A program made the position numbers and the translations under genes. The notes beneath the pieces were generated by a model. It saw nothing but the letters and a program-made list of their open reading frames with translations. It was not told where the DNA came from and did not search any database. This document shows positions 22,945 to 36,036 of a stretch of 64,000 nucleotides of DNA, piece by piece. Where the stretch lies: the NCBI GenBank assembly GCA_905182985.1, contig CAJJDN010000149.1:175693-239692 (forward strand), written 5' to 3'. The first letter of the stretch is position 1, and each line of letters opens with the position of its first letter. Source of the stretch: Paramecium sonneborni (lineage: Eukaryota > Ciliophora > Oligohymenophorea > Peniculida > Parameciidae).

Positions 22945-25551
22945 GGCATATTAAATACTTTTGAAATTTAAGTTAAAAGGATTTGCATATTTTAAGTATA
23001 TTCTTCTAATTTATTTAATTTATCTTATAGAGCGTCTGCTCTCTCTTTCTAAAATTTAGCCTCTTCCTCACTAATTTTAAGTTTTTCAGTAAATGTTTTT
23101 AGTTATTTTTAGTAATTATCTTATAACTCTTAATTTTATACATTTATTTATGTTCTCAAATAAGGTTAAATTTATTAATTTTCTATTCTATTATCAAGTA
23201 TTTTCTTAAAATTACTTTTAATCAAAGTTTTCCTTTACCCATGATATATTTATTGATTTAAATCTTTATATTATTAATTTAAGTACACTATCAAGTTCTA
23301 TTCATTATCTATATCAGAACAAAGACTTCGATAATTATCAAAAAATTCTTAATTAGGTATACTTAAGTAATAAGTTTAAGATTAAAACTACATAATCTAA
23401 TCTATTCCACTTTATTTTAATTGTGTTAATATGCAATTTTGATCAAAAAAATTTGGTTGCCATAAATTATTAGTTTACAAACATTTTATAAACCATGTAT
23501 CAGATTATTTAAAACTTTAAATCATCTCTTTAGTAACTATCAAAGTATGATCAGATACAGTTTGATTTTAAGATTATAGTTCGAACTTATTAATTATTGA
23601 ATTCTAACTTATTTTATTTATATTTTATAGATTCTCACTTACACTATATTTATTTCGAGTTAAAAAACCCTCCATTTAATAATAAACTTCTCCTCCTGTA
23701 TGTCTGATACCTAATATATTTTATTCAAATTTGTGTTTATTTTAACTTTTTGTTAAGTTTTGTTTTTTTGTCTTCAACTAATTTTCATCTATCAAATAAG
23801 CTTGAAGACAATTTTCATAAGACTTTTTTATAATTATTTCTTTTAAATTTTCAGTATTTCTTTATAATAGATGACAATCCCTTAAACTTGTAAAGAATAC
23901 ATCTTCTATCAATGTGATTATTCTATCATTTTTCTCAAAATCAGCAGAAATTGGTTATAGATTTTCAGAAGTAAATATTTCTAAAGATGAATAATATAGA
24001 ATTACCTGCTGAATTTTGAATAACTTGAATGTAAAAATAATTCTATAACTTTTCATTAATATAGTTGAGTATCAACTATTCTAATTGATTTTGTTAAATT
24101 CCTAATTCATTTTCGATGACCTCAAATCCAAAGCTATCAAAAAAATTTATTATAAATTTCTTATTTGGATTATACTCTTTAGAAAGATCTTAATTGACTT
24201 TATTTTGAATCCAAATAAACAGTTTATAATAGAAATCCATAATTATGCCATTAATGATAGATTCGGCTTACAGTTTTTTACTTTAAAATTAGTTAGTAAT
24301 GTTAGAATTTATGGTTTCTTTGAGATTTGGTATTTTTAATAATTACTCAGCTTTTTCATAATTATCTTCTTTTAAATGAATAAGCCCAGCAACACATTAA
24401 AGTATATTTATAATATCTTCTAAACTAAAGTTAAGAGTTCCAAAAGATTATAGAAGTTCTTTGAAATTTTCAAAATCTAAATCAGCTTGTTTTTTCTCTT
24501 TTTATTGGATAGATAATTCATCAAAACTTGATGTATGTTAAGTTTGAATACTCAAAAGTAGGAATTCAGAATCAAGTTAAAAGCTTTTAATTTCCTCTAC
24601 TAATTTAAGAATGTTATAATTAATTTACACTTGTGAAGCAAAATTTTCTATTATGTTTTAGATTATTTTTACTTAATTCTTGAATTCTCTAATAAGCAGC
24701 TTTTAGTTAATAGAATATATGATAGTTTCTATCCATATAACCTTTTTATGTGACTCGAATTCTTTCAAATAGTGTGGTAGAAATATTTGCACCAACTAAT
24801 TTTTCTTATTTATTAAATTGAACTGAAACAATTTCTCCAAACCTAGATGAATTAGGGTTTGTTTTAGTCTTTGCATTTCCGAAAGCTTCAAAAATGAGAC
24901 TCGAAGAAACTAATCTTTCTTCAATCTCTGCTTTTTGAAGGTTTTTAGATTTAAATGATCCACTTTCAGATTCAGCTGCTATGTAGCTTATAATACTTTT
25001 AGTAGCTTCTGTTTTACCTGATCCACTAATTCCTTAGGCTATAATAGATGATGTTTTGTATTCATTATTCTCTGAAAAGCAGGACTAAAAAGCAAGTTAA
25101 GCTACTTTATAGATATGTGATGGAAAATATTAAGGATCATCTATTAATATTAAATTAATAATTTAACTTTTTTGAAGGAATTTATTTTTCCAATTTTAAA
25201 TTTAACAATCACCCAAATGGCCAGTGTCTTCATATGGATTGAGCGATACTAAAGTTTTGTATCCGAATTCTATATAAATTTACTTTTAGTTGAAAGTATT
25301 CTTTAGGTGATCGACAATACCATCAGCTGATGGATTAGGAAGATCCTACTAATATTTTAACGTTTTACTGCTAAATTAAAGGGTAGTTATTCATTGTTTA
25401 TTTTCATTATTTAAGACTATTAATTGTTTTAGTACTAGTTGTTTTAGCTATAATTGACTTAAGCTGATTCTCCATATTAATTTCTCGATGAATCGTGTCT
25501 ATACTGATTTGATTCAAATAATTAATCTTCATTTTCATTCTCTTAATACAT
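22752..25551 (-). CDS. Divergent unconventional myosin heavy chain
   Basis: 907 residues after three introns (plus 25349-25368, 24600-24630, 23981-24005). The motor domain fills most of it: P-loop GISGSGKTEATK (about residue 167; usual GESGAGKT), switch I NAKTKTNPNSSRFG (about 224), RNYHIFYQL, switch II FFDSFGFEV (about 455), the NYINEKLQ helix, and the actin-side WFIKCL and QLKQSGI near 662-690. A short lever, a coiled coil (about 780-860) and a tract of some 15 Gln follow. It would be a short-tailed actin-based motor. The N-terminal SH3-like region is missing. No typical FERM/MyTH4 tail is present. The second intron starts GTG. The class is not assigned. Confidence 0.92.
22903..22943 (-). 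repeat. Coding microsatellite (ATT on plus strand, TAA codons on minus)
   Basis: A run of about 13-14 ATT triplets, read on the minus strand as TAA codons. Under the ciliate code it encodes the polyglutamine tract near the C-terminus of the myosin. Confidence 0.85.
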
Positions 25552-25632
25552 CTGGAATTCGAAAAGATAATATATTTAAGGAATATATTTTGATTATGAA
25601 ATATAAACCAAAATTACTATTTAATAGAAAAA

Positions 25633-28600
25633 TCAATTTTTTATTTGTTTCTAATGATGAATAATTAATTTATTGAAAAATCCACCCTCAATCTTAATTA
25701 AATCTTAGTATTCTCCTTATTCTACTATTTCTCCTTATTCCATGACTATAATCTTATCATAAATTTTAATATTTTCTAGTCTATGAGTTATAACCAATAA
25801 AGTTCTATTTTCAGCAAATTTGAACAATAAATCATGCAATAACTAACAAATAAATATAAAAAGATATACTTAATCTGTTTGTGGATCCATATTTGAAGTA
25901 GCTTCATCTAAACAAATTATTTCTTTATTCATAAGAACTATTCTCAAAAAATTGAGAACTTATTTTTCTCCATTTGAGAGATTAGATCCATTTTGTGATA
26001 TTACAAAATCTGCATTACAAGAATTGCTGTTTATATTATTAATTCCTCTTAATTGAAATCCTGTTTCAATAAATAATTTTTCAATAGCTTCTTTAGTTGT
26101 TTTATTTTATGGATCTAAATTATCTTTCACACTTGAATTATATAAAAATCCAAATTGAGGTACTACTGATAATTGAGATCTTAATTCTCTTAATGTTAAA
26201 TTTGAAGTCTAATAAATAAAAAATTAAATTACATCCATTCCATTTATAAAAATCTTTCCATATTAATGATGATAAAGGCCAAATAATATATTTAAGATAG
26301 AGGTTTTTCCAGATCCTGTTCTTCCAACAAATGCAACTTTTTATCCTTTTTTAATTGTCAAGGAAAAGTTTTTTAAAGCAAATTTAGATTCAGCCGAAAC
26401 GTTCTCATAAGTTAAAAATATATTTTTAAAAGTTATTGCATTTTCTATTCTGTATTCAGTAAATTCTTCAACATCTTACCAGATTTATAAATCAACCTTT
26501 GGCAATATTTAAACTTGATCAATATTCTCTGTTTCATTACTAAAATATTATTTAACTCTTTCTACAGAAACGATTCCAGATTCCATTCTTAAATATAAAG
26601 AAAATAAATCATAAAAGCTATCTAATACTACCATTGAATAAGTAATTGCTAAAGCTTAAACAGTATAATCATCTGAAAAATCAAGAATAATTGTTAGGAT
26701 AACAAAACTTGATACACAAATAAGAATTAAATTACTCATTAGATTTAATCTGACTCCAAACCATAATTTAGATCTTTCTCCACATTAATCAGTCATCACC
26801 CAATTATACAATTTATTTTGAAATGTTTAACAGAATTAAGAATTTCTATCAAATGCTCTAATCACTTTAATTCCAGTAAGAGTTTCATTTACAATTTAAA
26901 GTAATGATCCTTGGTTGACTGATTTTAATCTTTTTATTTCTCTATTTGATTTGATGTAGGTTTTACTAACTTAATAATAAAGAGAAATAACTCCAATTAA
27001 TATTAATACAAATATAGGTTCTAGTATAATTAAACCTATAGATAAGCCAGTTACTCTACTAACATTTTCTAAGAAACAATGAAAGGTCCAACTTAAATCA
27101 TCATCTATTGTTTAAGTGTCATCTTAAATTCTATTAATAATCCTACCTGCATTAGTTTTATCATAAAATTTCATTACAGATGATATTAATACTTTATTCA
27201 ACCTTAAATATAAAATAAATTTACTTTACAAAAAGAACCCAAGCTGCCCTCAATGCAGTAGAAACATATAAAACAGCTCTAACAAATGTAACTAATAAGG
27301 CAAATAAAGTGAGATATAGTAATGCATCAGTAAAAGAATTATTATAATAAACTGTAATTTGATGTAACCAAGTATCGTCTCCTTTCAATTCAGATTTTAA
27401 CCAGAAGTCAATTAATGACATTGATCCTTGCATAAAGAAATTCACAAGTACCCATCCAATTAAAAGGAACCAACTCATACTACTAAAATAGGTTAACCAA
27501 GTATTCATATTAATCTTACCTTATTCTCTTTATTCTTAATTTTAAGATTCATCCACTTCAACTTTTTGTTAAAACTATTCTTTTTCAGATTTCTTAGAAG
27601 ATTATTATTTAATCAATTCTGGTATTACTTCTTCTAATTCTTCTTCAATATTTGGTTCATCCTCTTCTGGTTCTTATTCTTTTTGCAAGTATTCATTGAT
27701 TTGATTTATATCATTTATTATTTATCCATTTTCAATATAGATTATTTTTGATTTCACTGTTGAAGGCACTTAATTTAAATAACGATAATGAGAAGTAATC
27801 ATTAGTACTGTTTTTCCTTTATTGATTAAGAATTACAATATGGTTTTCTAAAATATTTAGTCTGCTACATGAATATCCAAAGATGAAAATATATCATCAA
27901 ATAAATATATATCGCAGTTTTAATATAAAGCTCTGGCTAGAGTGATTCTTTGTTTCTATCCTCCACTTAAATTCTTACCATCAGGTCCGATTTCATGAAA
28001 ATCTTATTTCTCAAAAGTCATGATATCTTTTCTTATTTCACAAACATCTATCACTTCATTATATAAACTTTAATTGAAAGGCAATCCAAACAATATATTG
28101 TCACGAATACTCATATTCTAAACCCAAGTTGTTTAGGAACAATATCCTATATTACCTTTAATAATAATTTAGTCACTGATAGTTAACATTCTTTATCCTG
28201 AAAGTAATGAATCGGATCTGATTGAAATACCATTTTACTTTCCTTCATATTGGTTATATTTTTATAATTCATTCAAAATAGCATTGAATAAAGCACTCTT
28301 GCCAGATCCAATTTTTCCAATAACAAAATTCAAAGTGTTTCTCTCAATCTTTAATTCATCAATTCTCAATTGAAATTATGAATTTTCATCAGTTTAATTA
28401 AATACAAGTACATTATCAAAAATTTAATTCTTTTTATAATCTTTATTGTTTTATTGGATATGTTCGATTGGCCATTCACATAATAAACCTTCTATTAATA
28501 TGACATCTCCTTCTTTTGAATAAGGTAACTAGAATCGATCATCAGGATCAATCTCCTGTTATTAGAGAAATTTGGAAATTCTTTTAAATGACACATAGGC

Positions 28601-29768
28601 TAATGATCCAGAATTTATACACCAAGGTAAAATTCCTAGAGGAAATATCATCATATTAAAAACAGCAATTAAGGAAAAAATATTTAAGTCAGAAAGTGAT
28701 TTACCATTGTTAACTGATGAAATTATATATGTACACAAAAGCACATAGCTAACATTATTCCAAAATATTGAACATAATCCATCAAATCCTTTTAATAAGG
28801 CAAGCATAAAAAACTCCCAATTTCTAAATCCCATAATCTTTTTACTAAAAGTATCTTCCCATGACAAATATTTTATTTACTTCATTCCTTCAATAACATC
28901 AGTTGATAATCCAACTCTCATATCTTTGCATTTCAACATTTTCTTTTTAGATCTCATCATTACTACAGTAACTATTAGATTAAAAACTTAAGCACATAAC
29001 ATTGTAATCACTACAATAGTACCTGCATGAGAATCAAGATGATATAAAAATATTAAACATCCAGTAATTAAAAGAACGGCTTCCCAAGTATCTCTGATAG
29101 TATAATTAATTAACATAATTTGATCTAAGTCTGCAGTTAATAGAGTCTAAAATATAATTCAATTTTACATTAATATTAGCCGAATGACTTTCACTCTCAC
29201 CTTTACTACTAATGCATTAAACTCTCAATGCTTTATTATATATTAGATATTCTGATATTATTCGAAGTCGAAGCACAAATAAATTTACAAATTGATCTGT
29301 TTTAGCATTAAAATATGTTCTTTATTTATATAATCATTTAAATACTTGAGAAGTGAGAGAAAAATTATACCACATATTGACAATATGGGTTTATACAATT
29401 ATTATCTATCTAAATTTATTAAAGAATCTGTTGCATAATTCAACATCAATAAGTTTCCTAACATTATAATATCTATCATTGTTTAAATTACTAATAATTT
29501 TAGAGTTCTAAAAAGAAAAAAGTGTCGAAAGATTTTTCTGTAAAGATGCTTTGGCTTTTATTGTAAAATACTAATTAAATTGATAAATAGTATACTCTTT
29601 TAATTCTTGTAGGATATCTTCACAATCAGACTCTTTTATAACAAATTTCTTTAGGTCATTATTTTGTATTTGTTCATTCATACCATTTATCTTAATTATT
29701 AGTGGTGTTATATCACTAAATAGCCAATTATCTGATTTCACTTATTTGTTCAAGAAAGATTATTCCAT
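25633..29768 (-). CDS. ABCC/MRP-type ABC transporter, full length
   Basis: 1,329 residues after six introns (plus 29571-29595, 29320-29345, 29147-29168, 27203-27224, 26209-26232, 25843-25869). Order: TMD1, NBD1, an acidic linker, TMD2, NBD2. NBD1 shows Walker A GKIGSGKS (about 463), signature LSGGQKQRITLARAL (about 580) and Walker B IYLFDDIFSSLD. NBD2 shows GRTGSGKTS (about 1121), a modified signature NLSNGEKQ, Walker B IICLDEATSNMD and the H-loop ITHR. TMD landmarks such as RIINRIQDD match the C subfamily. NBD1 has Asp where catalytic Glu is usual, as in many ABCCs. It lacks the extra N-terminal TMD0. Likely an ATP-driven exporter. Its stop is 81 bp from the myosin start. Confidence 0.95.
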
Positions 29769-30675
29769 AAAAATATTATAATTAAATTGATGTGCCAATA
29801 TTTTGTAATTTTAAAAATTTCTTAATATAATTTACAAGCAATCCTTTTTATTATCTACTTCATTATGGAATCATTAGAAAATTTGATAAAAATATATACA
29901 TATATTAGTCTTAATCTAACAAAAGATTAATAAAAAATTTATTTATATAATAATTATATTGTAATAAAATAAATTCTATAGTTAGTAAAAATTTGCTTTT
30001 ATTCAAATTATAATGGAAATACACATTATTTTATTATTACATAAAGCTAATTGTTATAAAAAGCTAATCTTTATTTTATTATATAATGGTTTTAAGCAAT
30101 CTTTTTAATGTATTAATAAATAAAATTATTACTTCTATTCATAATCTCAATAATTGTTGGATTTATTTTAAGTTATTTTCTAAAGATAAGTTTCTATGAA
30201 TTGATTTATATAAAAAAGCTTTAAAAATAGGTATTTAATTATATTCATAACAAAATTAATTTATTGTTTCCAAGTAAAACCGTTACAAATATGATAATAA
30301 AAATTCTAATTTTTTTACTATTAAATAAATGATAAGCAATTGAAATATTAGTACTTTAAAGATACGGCAAAAACAAATTACACAAAAAATCAATTATTAT
30401 TTGATATTGCTTTTTGTAGTGATCTTGAGAAGAACTACAGTATTATATAACATAATTTGAATAATAATTAAATGATAGATAGTCATTACAAATACTTTTG
30501 GCAATTTCTCTCTTTTTGCTTAAAAATTCAGAAATATTCCTAAAAGTTGCATTTTTTTGTGATAATTAATGTATAAAACTTTAAATCTTGAAAGGTTATT
30601 AAACAAATATATTATAATTATTGGTTTAACTTATTTGGCTTATTATATCAGAAGATATTTAAATTAAATATAATA
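29769..30675. other. Long AT-rich intergenic region between divergent genes
   Basis: About 0.9 kb between the divergent starts of the ABC transporter and the MCU homologue, unusually long for this window. It must hold both promoters. I find no ORF with a coding look. A short inverted repeat (TGTAGT...ACTACA, about 30415-30441) could be a hairpin, with no further support. Confidence 0.5.
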
Positions 30676-31622
30676 ATGTTAAATAAAATAAGTCATCTCT
30701 ATCGACTTTCTAATCTTAAGTTGCATTACCCAAAAGGATTTGCAAAAATCTTTAAGATCCCTCATCATGCCACTACAATAGATATTGTTCAATTAATAAA
30801 ATAAGAAGAGGAAGGTTTCTAAAATGTTAAAATCACAATGGGAGATAAGGATATTACAGAATAATAATTACCTTTTGTAGACTTGGTATTGCATAATACT
30901 CCTTCTATTAATATTGATGATGTTAATTTTTCATATGAATTAGATTTAAATGGATGTGCACCATATTATATGAATTCAGAATTAGAAACAGCATTTTCAT
31001 AACTTGAAATTCCTTATTTTGATGCCTTGATTATTGCTAGATTCCATGAATTAATGATTTAAAATCTAAATCCTAACAAATAATCCCATAGTCCAATTGA
31101 AATTGAAAATGCCATTCAGAAGGCTTTGGCTAAATTTGCTGAAGAGAATGCAACAACTTCTTAATTCTGGCAATTACAATAAAATGTACTACAGAATTTG
31201 GATTAAGTTATAGTTTATTATGAAAAAATAGTAGCAGAAGTAACAGATGAAGCAACTAGAGTAATTTATATCATTTAATATTATAGTAAGGTCATAAGTT
31301 ATTAAAATAACTCATAGTTTTTGCTTTGATTTAGTATTTCTTTTTACTTTACTTAACTTATGGAATTTATGATTGGGGAGTTTCAGAGCCAATTTCTTAT
31401 TTACTTGCTTAAGTTATGGAAACAGTTGCATTGTTCTATTTCATTAAAAAAGGGAGAGCATTTAAATAGACTCATTTATTTAAAAACAAATTTGATAAAA
31501 CATTTTATGAACTCATCAATAAAAAAACTAATTCTACATATTTCATGAAGGATCTTGGATTTGCAAAATAAAAAGCAGATCTTATTTAAGCTAAAATTTT
31601 ATATGGTACAACATCTATTTGA
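30676..31622 (+). CDS. Mitochondrial calcium uniporter family protein
   Basis: 306 residues after one 26-nt intron (31261-31286). An N-terminal soluble domain and a coiled coil lead into TM1 (LLKQLIVFALIQYFFLLYL), a short loop GIYDWGVSEPISY (about 219-231) and TM2 (LLAQVMETVALFYFIKKGRA), followed by a helical tail with LFKNKFDK. This is the MCU layout, where the loop normally reads WDIMEP and forms the Ca2+ filter. Here the filter Asp position is Gly (WGVSEP) while the Glu-Pro is kept, with an Asp just before the Trp. It would act in the inner mitochondrial membrane. It may be a pore subunit with changed selectivity or a non-conducting partner. Confidence 0.85.
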
Positions 31623-31711
31623 AATTGAATTACAATAACAATATTATTATTTTACATATTTAAAATATTAGAATTCATTCTATTGTTTTTTTTTCTAAAT
31701 TTTCATAAAAA

Positions 31712-33152
31712 ATGCAAATGTTCCTTATTGCAAAATTGTTAATTGCTGTGTATGCTGTGAATTATGACGAATACCATAATTCTTTAAAAGTGAATAAGGC
31801 AAAAAGAAATATCTCTTTCTTATAGTAAATGACATTCTAACTCTAGATAAGAATATTTTGGAATAAGAGTTCTGTCGAATGAAATTGAAGGTTTATAACA
31901 ATTGCAGCCTATCACATATTAAGAATCAAGAGCAGAATTTTATTTTTAGGAACAAATTAATGGTTCATTTATTGGTTTGAAGAATAAGGATTTCACTATA
32001 TTTGCTTTACATAAAAATTGCACTTTAGAATTTATTCTATATAAAAGTTCTTCTCGTTTTGAGGATTTTAAGCCCAATTGCATTTAATTATTAATTGATC
32101 GAGATTAGGACTATCTGGCAATAATTTATCCAGATTCGATGATTATTTACAGAATCGAATAAAATAATTTTTTTGAATTAAAATATAACTTCACTGGTAT
32201 TATATTAGATATTAGAATTATTTAAATGTACATTCTGATCTCTAAAAGTTTTGAGGGATTTGATTTACTTAATTTTTAAGGAGTACTTATTCTAAGTAAT
32301 TTTATGGCCAAAAAAAATATATTACAAGCATCCATCTAAACTAATAGATTATTATTACTTTTTGATGGAGGTTTAATAATATTTAATTCTATTTAAGTAC
32401 CTAAAATCAGTAATAAAATTATTTTATAAGAATGTGTAAGGTTTATAAATTCGCATTAAATTCTTATTATTCAAACAAGAACTAAAATTTATGAATATTT
32501 TTGGAAAAACCTTCAAGTCAATTAAGAAATTAGTATAAATTCAGAAATCAGTAGTATTTCAATTTATTAATAATATCTATAATTTATATCTGATGGATAT
32601 CTCTATCACAAAATTATTGGTATTGATAAAAATGATTATGATCTTAATTTAATCAATATGTCAAAATATTAAACTAATTGCACTCAAATTATAGGTTATC
32701 AATAAAATAACAAATTAATTCTCTAGTAAGATTAATCTTTTTAGGTTGTATTTTGGCATTTTTTGCCAGCTTTTATAATATTTAAAACTGAAGAATCAGG
32801 TATTTTTACTTGTAAAGTTGAATTATATTAGAAAAGCTTTGCTAATCCGAAATCTTCTATTGAAGTTAATGAAATTAAGATTTACATTGAAGTTAATAGT
32901 TATTTTTACGACTTTGTTGCAGAAAACTACATTTATTTTAGCATATTTCTATTAGTATCATTATTATCACTTGTATTTTTTTTAAGAAGATCGAATTTAA
33001 AAATTTATTCAAATAGATAAAGGGATTAAGTTGGAAACCTGAATGGCGAAAAATCATAAATTGGAATTAATGATATTTCTATTAATACATAAGTCTACGC
33101 TGAAGAAATTAAATTAAATGAATAAACTTAATTAACTGAGAATTAAATATGA
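31712..33152 (+). CDS. Type I membrane protein, propeller-like ectodomain (472 aa)
   Basis: One 22-nt intron (31825-31846) gives 472 residues. There is a signal peptide at the start, a long ectodomain of short beta-like segments with few Cys, one membrane span near 412-432 (IYFSIFLLVSLLSLVFFLRR), and a cytosolic tail of about 45 residues with acidic and Asn/Gln-rich sequence. The layout matches the larger protein at 11560, so they may be relatives. I cannot name a family. It starts 89 bp after the MCU stop on the same strand. Confidence 0.7.
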
Positions 33153-33360
33153 AAAATTTCATGAAAACATTTTTTTAGCAAAATATTTATTATTTTAAAA
33201 TGCTATCTAAATTCTTTTTGTGATTAATAGAAATTTTGATTTTAAAATATCCAAATGAAAAAGATGAAGAATATGTCTTTTGTTAGTATTGATCTTTTTA
33301 TATATATATTATTTTGAGATTTAGATTGAATAATTATAATTTGTTTTTTGGAAATATTAA

Positions 33361-34956
33361 ATGTCAATTTAAACAAAATAAAAATAAATAATAGACTATT
33401 TTGTAAAAGAAAAAGAAAAGAAAGAAGAGCTAGTCTTAGAAATAGGTTATTAGTGTAATTGGGATAAGCCATTAATGGAATAAGTTTTGGGAGGAGATGA
33501 TTTATTAGAAGGACAATATCAATATTACCAAAATTAGGATGTATGCGATTATATTTTAGGATTATTAGGATTTTGATATCGAATATTTTTCAGAAAATTA
33601 TAATGATTAAAAATAAAGATTAGATTAATTTTTAGATAAACCTGAAAAAATAAAAAAAAAAAATAAAGGATACCCTGTAGGGATTTCAAACTTAGGTAAT
33701 GGTTGCAATTTTAGTTACCTTTTACAAATTATTTTTTATAATCCTAAATTAGTGGAATAAATTTTGTAATATAAAAAACTAGACTCTTCTTTTGGCGATT
33801 TATCTTAATCTAACAATTAATTTATGAATTTATTTTAGATAGTAATTGCAAATTAACTAATCTCAAATTAACAATATTTTAAGCCGACAGAATTCTATTA
33901 AGCAATAAAAGATTTTGAAAGGTAAATATTAAACTCTTCGGTATTAAATGAAAATTTTCGAGATATAATTGAATATTTTACTATTTTTTTGAAACTTATA
34001 GATTATTCTCTTAGCAAGAATTTAGAAAAGCAGCATAATTAATAAAATATTTTCATGAACGAATATTTAGAAAAATAATACACAATAAAGAATGATAATA
34101 TGAATCAAATTTAATTGGTTATGAGTATAAAACATTATCAGATATACAATTTTTTGTATAAAGAAATCATTGAGAATAAGAATAAAATAAAAGAATTACC
34201 AGAAAATTTAATTTTCACAATAGAAAGAGATATTCAATAAAATAAGAAAACAGAAGAAAAATTTTATTTTCCATAAAAGTTATACTTAGATTTTGTTTTA
34301 GATGATAAATAGACTTCTAAATAAGCTTCTCTTAAGGTTTAGAAATATATTACAGAATAAGTGAAGACTTTACCTATGTATTACTAATGTAAATAATTTA
34401 GATGATATTTATAGTAAATAAGTAAGCAGAAGCATTTGAGAATGTAGTAACTTATTATGAATCTTAACCTATGTATGAAGAATTTATTTTGAAAAGTTTG
34501 AAATTTGAACATTAAAAAAAAGTTGAAGAATTGAAAAAATAATTTCCAAACAATTGCGATATTCTAAATAAGGAGTTGTAAGATTCTTCAAAGAATTTTT
34601 ATTAATTAGCATAAATAGTTGCTTAAGCATGTAATGGATCAGAAAGTAATTATTATTTGTACTAATTTAATTTCTGTTTGAATAAATGGTTTAAATATAA
34701 TGACACAGAAGTAATAATATAAACAGAGGAAGAAGTGATAGCAGATACTATAAAAAATGGAATTATTCTGATATATTTAAGTTATGAGTAAAAAAAAGAA
34801 GTGTAGAGATATTAGAATGAATTAAATGAAATCGATAAAATACGAGATTAGTTAAAACTTAATAGTATAGTAATGCATAATCTTCTCAATAAGATTCCTA
34901 AAGAGATATTTAAAAAAGTATTGGAAGAAAATGAGAAATTTTTAAAAAAATAATGA
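33361..34956 (+). CDS. USP-type ubiquitin hydrolase, probably inactive
   Basis: 513 residues with introns 33541-33568 and 34389-34414 (the first could instead be 19 nt). The Cys box GISNLGNGCNFSYLLQ (Cys about 105) matches the USP consensus GLxNLGNTCYxNSxLQ. The strand block LPENLIFTIERD and FYFPQKL follows, and the final block LNKWFKYNDTEV matches the USP end of the catalytic core. Where USPs have GHY, this protein reads SNY (about 410), so the catalytic His is replaced by Asn. The Cys-box Thr and Asn/Ser also differ. A pseudo-deubiquitinase or ubiquitin-binding scaffold is inferred. The short N-terminus and helical C-terminus recall USP25/28, but that link is weak. Confidence 0.85.
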
Positions 34957-35034
34957 TTATATATTACATAAATGGAAGTTAAAGGTTAAAATAATAAATG
35001 CTAAATTTTATTGTACGATAATAGATAATAAATC

Positions 35035-35895
35035 TCATTTTTTTGCTTGTTATGCTGCTAAATCTTCGTCCATTTATTTGAGTTAAGCACCACCTCTAAG
35101 TAGACCTGATCTTCTGGCAGCAACCAAACCAACCTTTTATCCTGGTGGGGCATATCTAGAAAGTGTAGATGGATGACCAATATGTTGTTAGTTACCACCA
35201 CCATGAGGATGATCGACTGGATTCATAGCTACACCTCTAACTTTTGGCCAGCATTTTCTAAGTCTTCTATATTTATGAAATTGTCTTCCTGCCTTAAGAA
35301 TAGGCTTTTCAGTTCTACCTCCTCCAGCAATCAAACCTAATTTTTTTGATTATTCAAATACCAACTGTAGCTCTGCATAGAGCACTAAGAGTTTTTCTTG
35401 TTCCAGATGGTAATCTAACTCTGGTAGTTGTTCCATCATCTGAATGACCAATTATTGTAGCATAACAACCAGTAGCTCTTCCCAAAGCTCCTTTGTCTCC
35501 TGGATGCTCCTCCAAATTGCATACTACTGTACCTTCTGGGATTTAACCAATAGGAAGTACATTTCCTGTAGCTAATTGAGCTAAAATGGTAATATTAATA
35601 AATTATCTTTACCTTTAGCTCCGCAATAAATATATTATCCAGTGTAAGATCCTTCTGGAGCAATAAAGAGTTTAGTGACCTTCTTGTATTTATATGGATC
35701 ATTAAATTCCACTTTAGCCAATGGAGCACCTCTTCCTGGATCATGAATGATTTCTGAAATCACACCTCTTACATAGCCATGTCTCTCAGCATAATCAAGA
35801 TGTCTGTATTATGGGCTACCAACCCTTTAATTTTGATGTGCCTTGAATACACTGTTAGACTTTCCTTTTCTTTGTGCTCTAATTCTCTTACCCAT
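35035..35895 (-). CDS. RPL8: 60S ribosomal protein L8 (uL2)
   Basis: 267 residues after introns at plus 35581-35612 and 35337-35361. It begins [11 protein letters not shown] and carries the uL2 hallmarks [40 protein letters not shown] and [14 protein letters not shown], which includes the conserved loop near the peptidyl-transferase centre. It binds 28S rRNA and is essential for subunit joining and peptide transfer. TAA stands where orthologues have other polar residues and is clearly read as Gln, which fixes the genetic code of the window. The C-terminus is about 10 residues longer than usual (QQAKK end). Convergent with the USP gene, 78 bp between stops. Confidence 0.97.
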
Positions 35896-36036
35896 ATTTA
35901 AAAGATTTTAAATTTTGTTTTTCAACTCTCAAATTTCTTAATAACATCATTAATTCTGATTGTCTAAACTTTCTTACTCCATCCAATCATTTCTATTTAT
36001 AAAGTTTAAATCAATCAATATTTATATCAAACAAAA

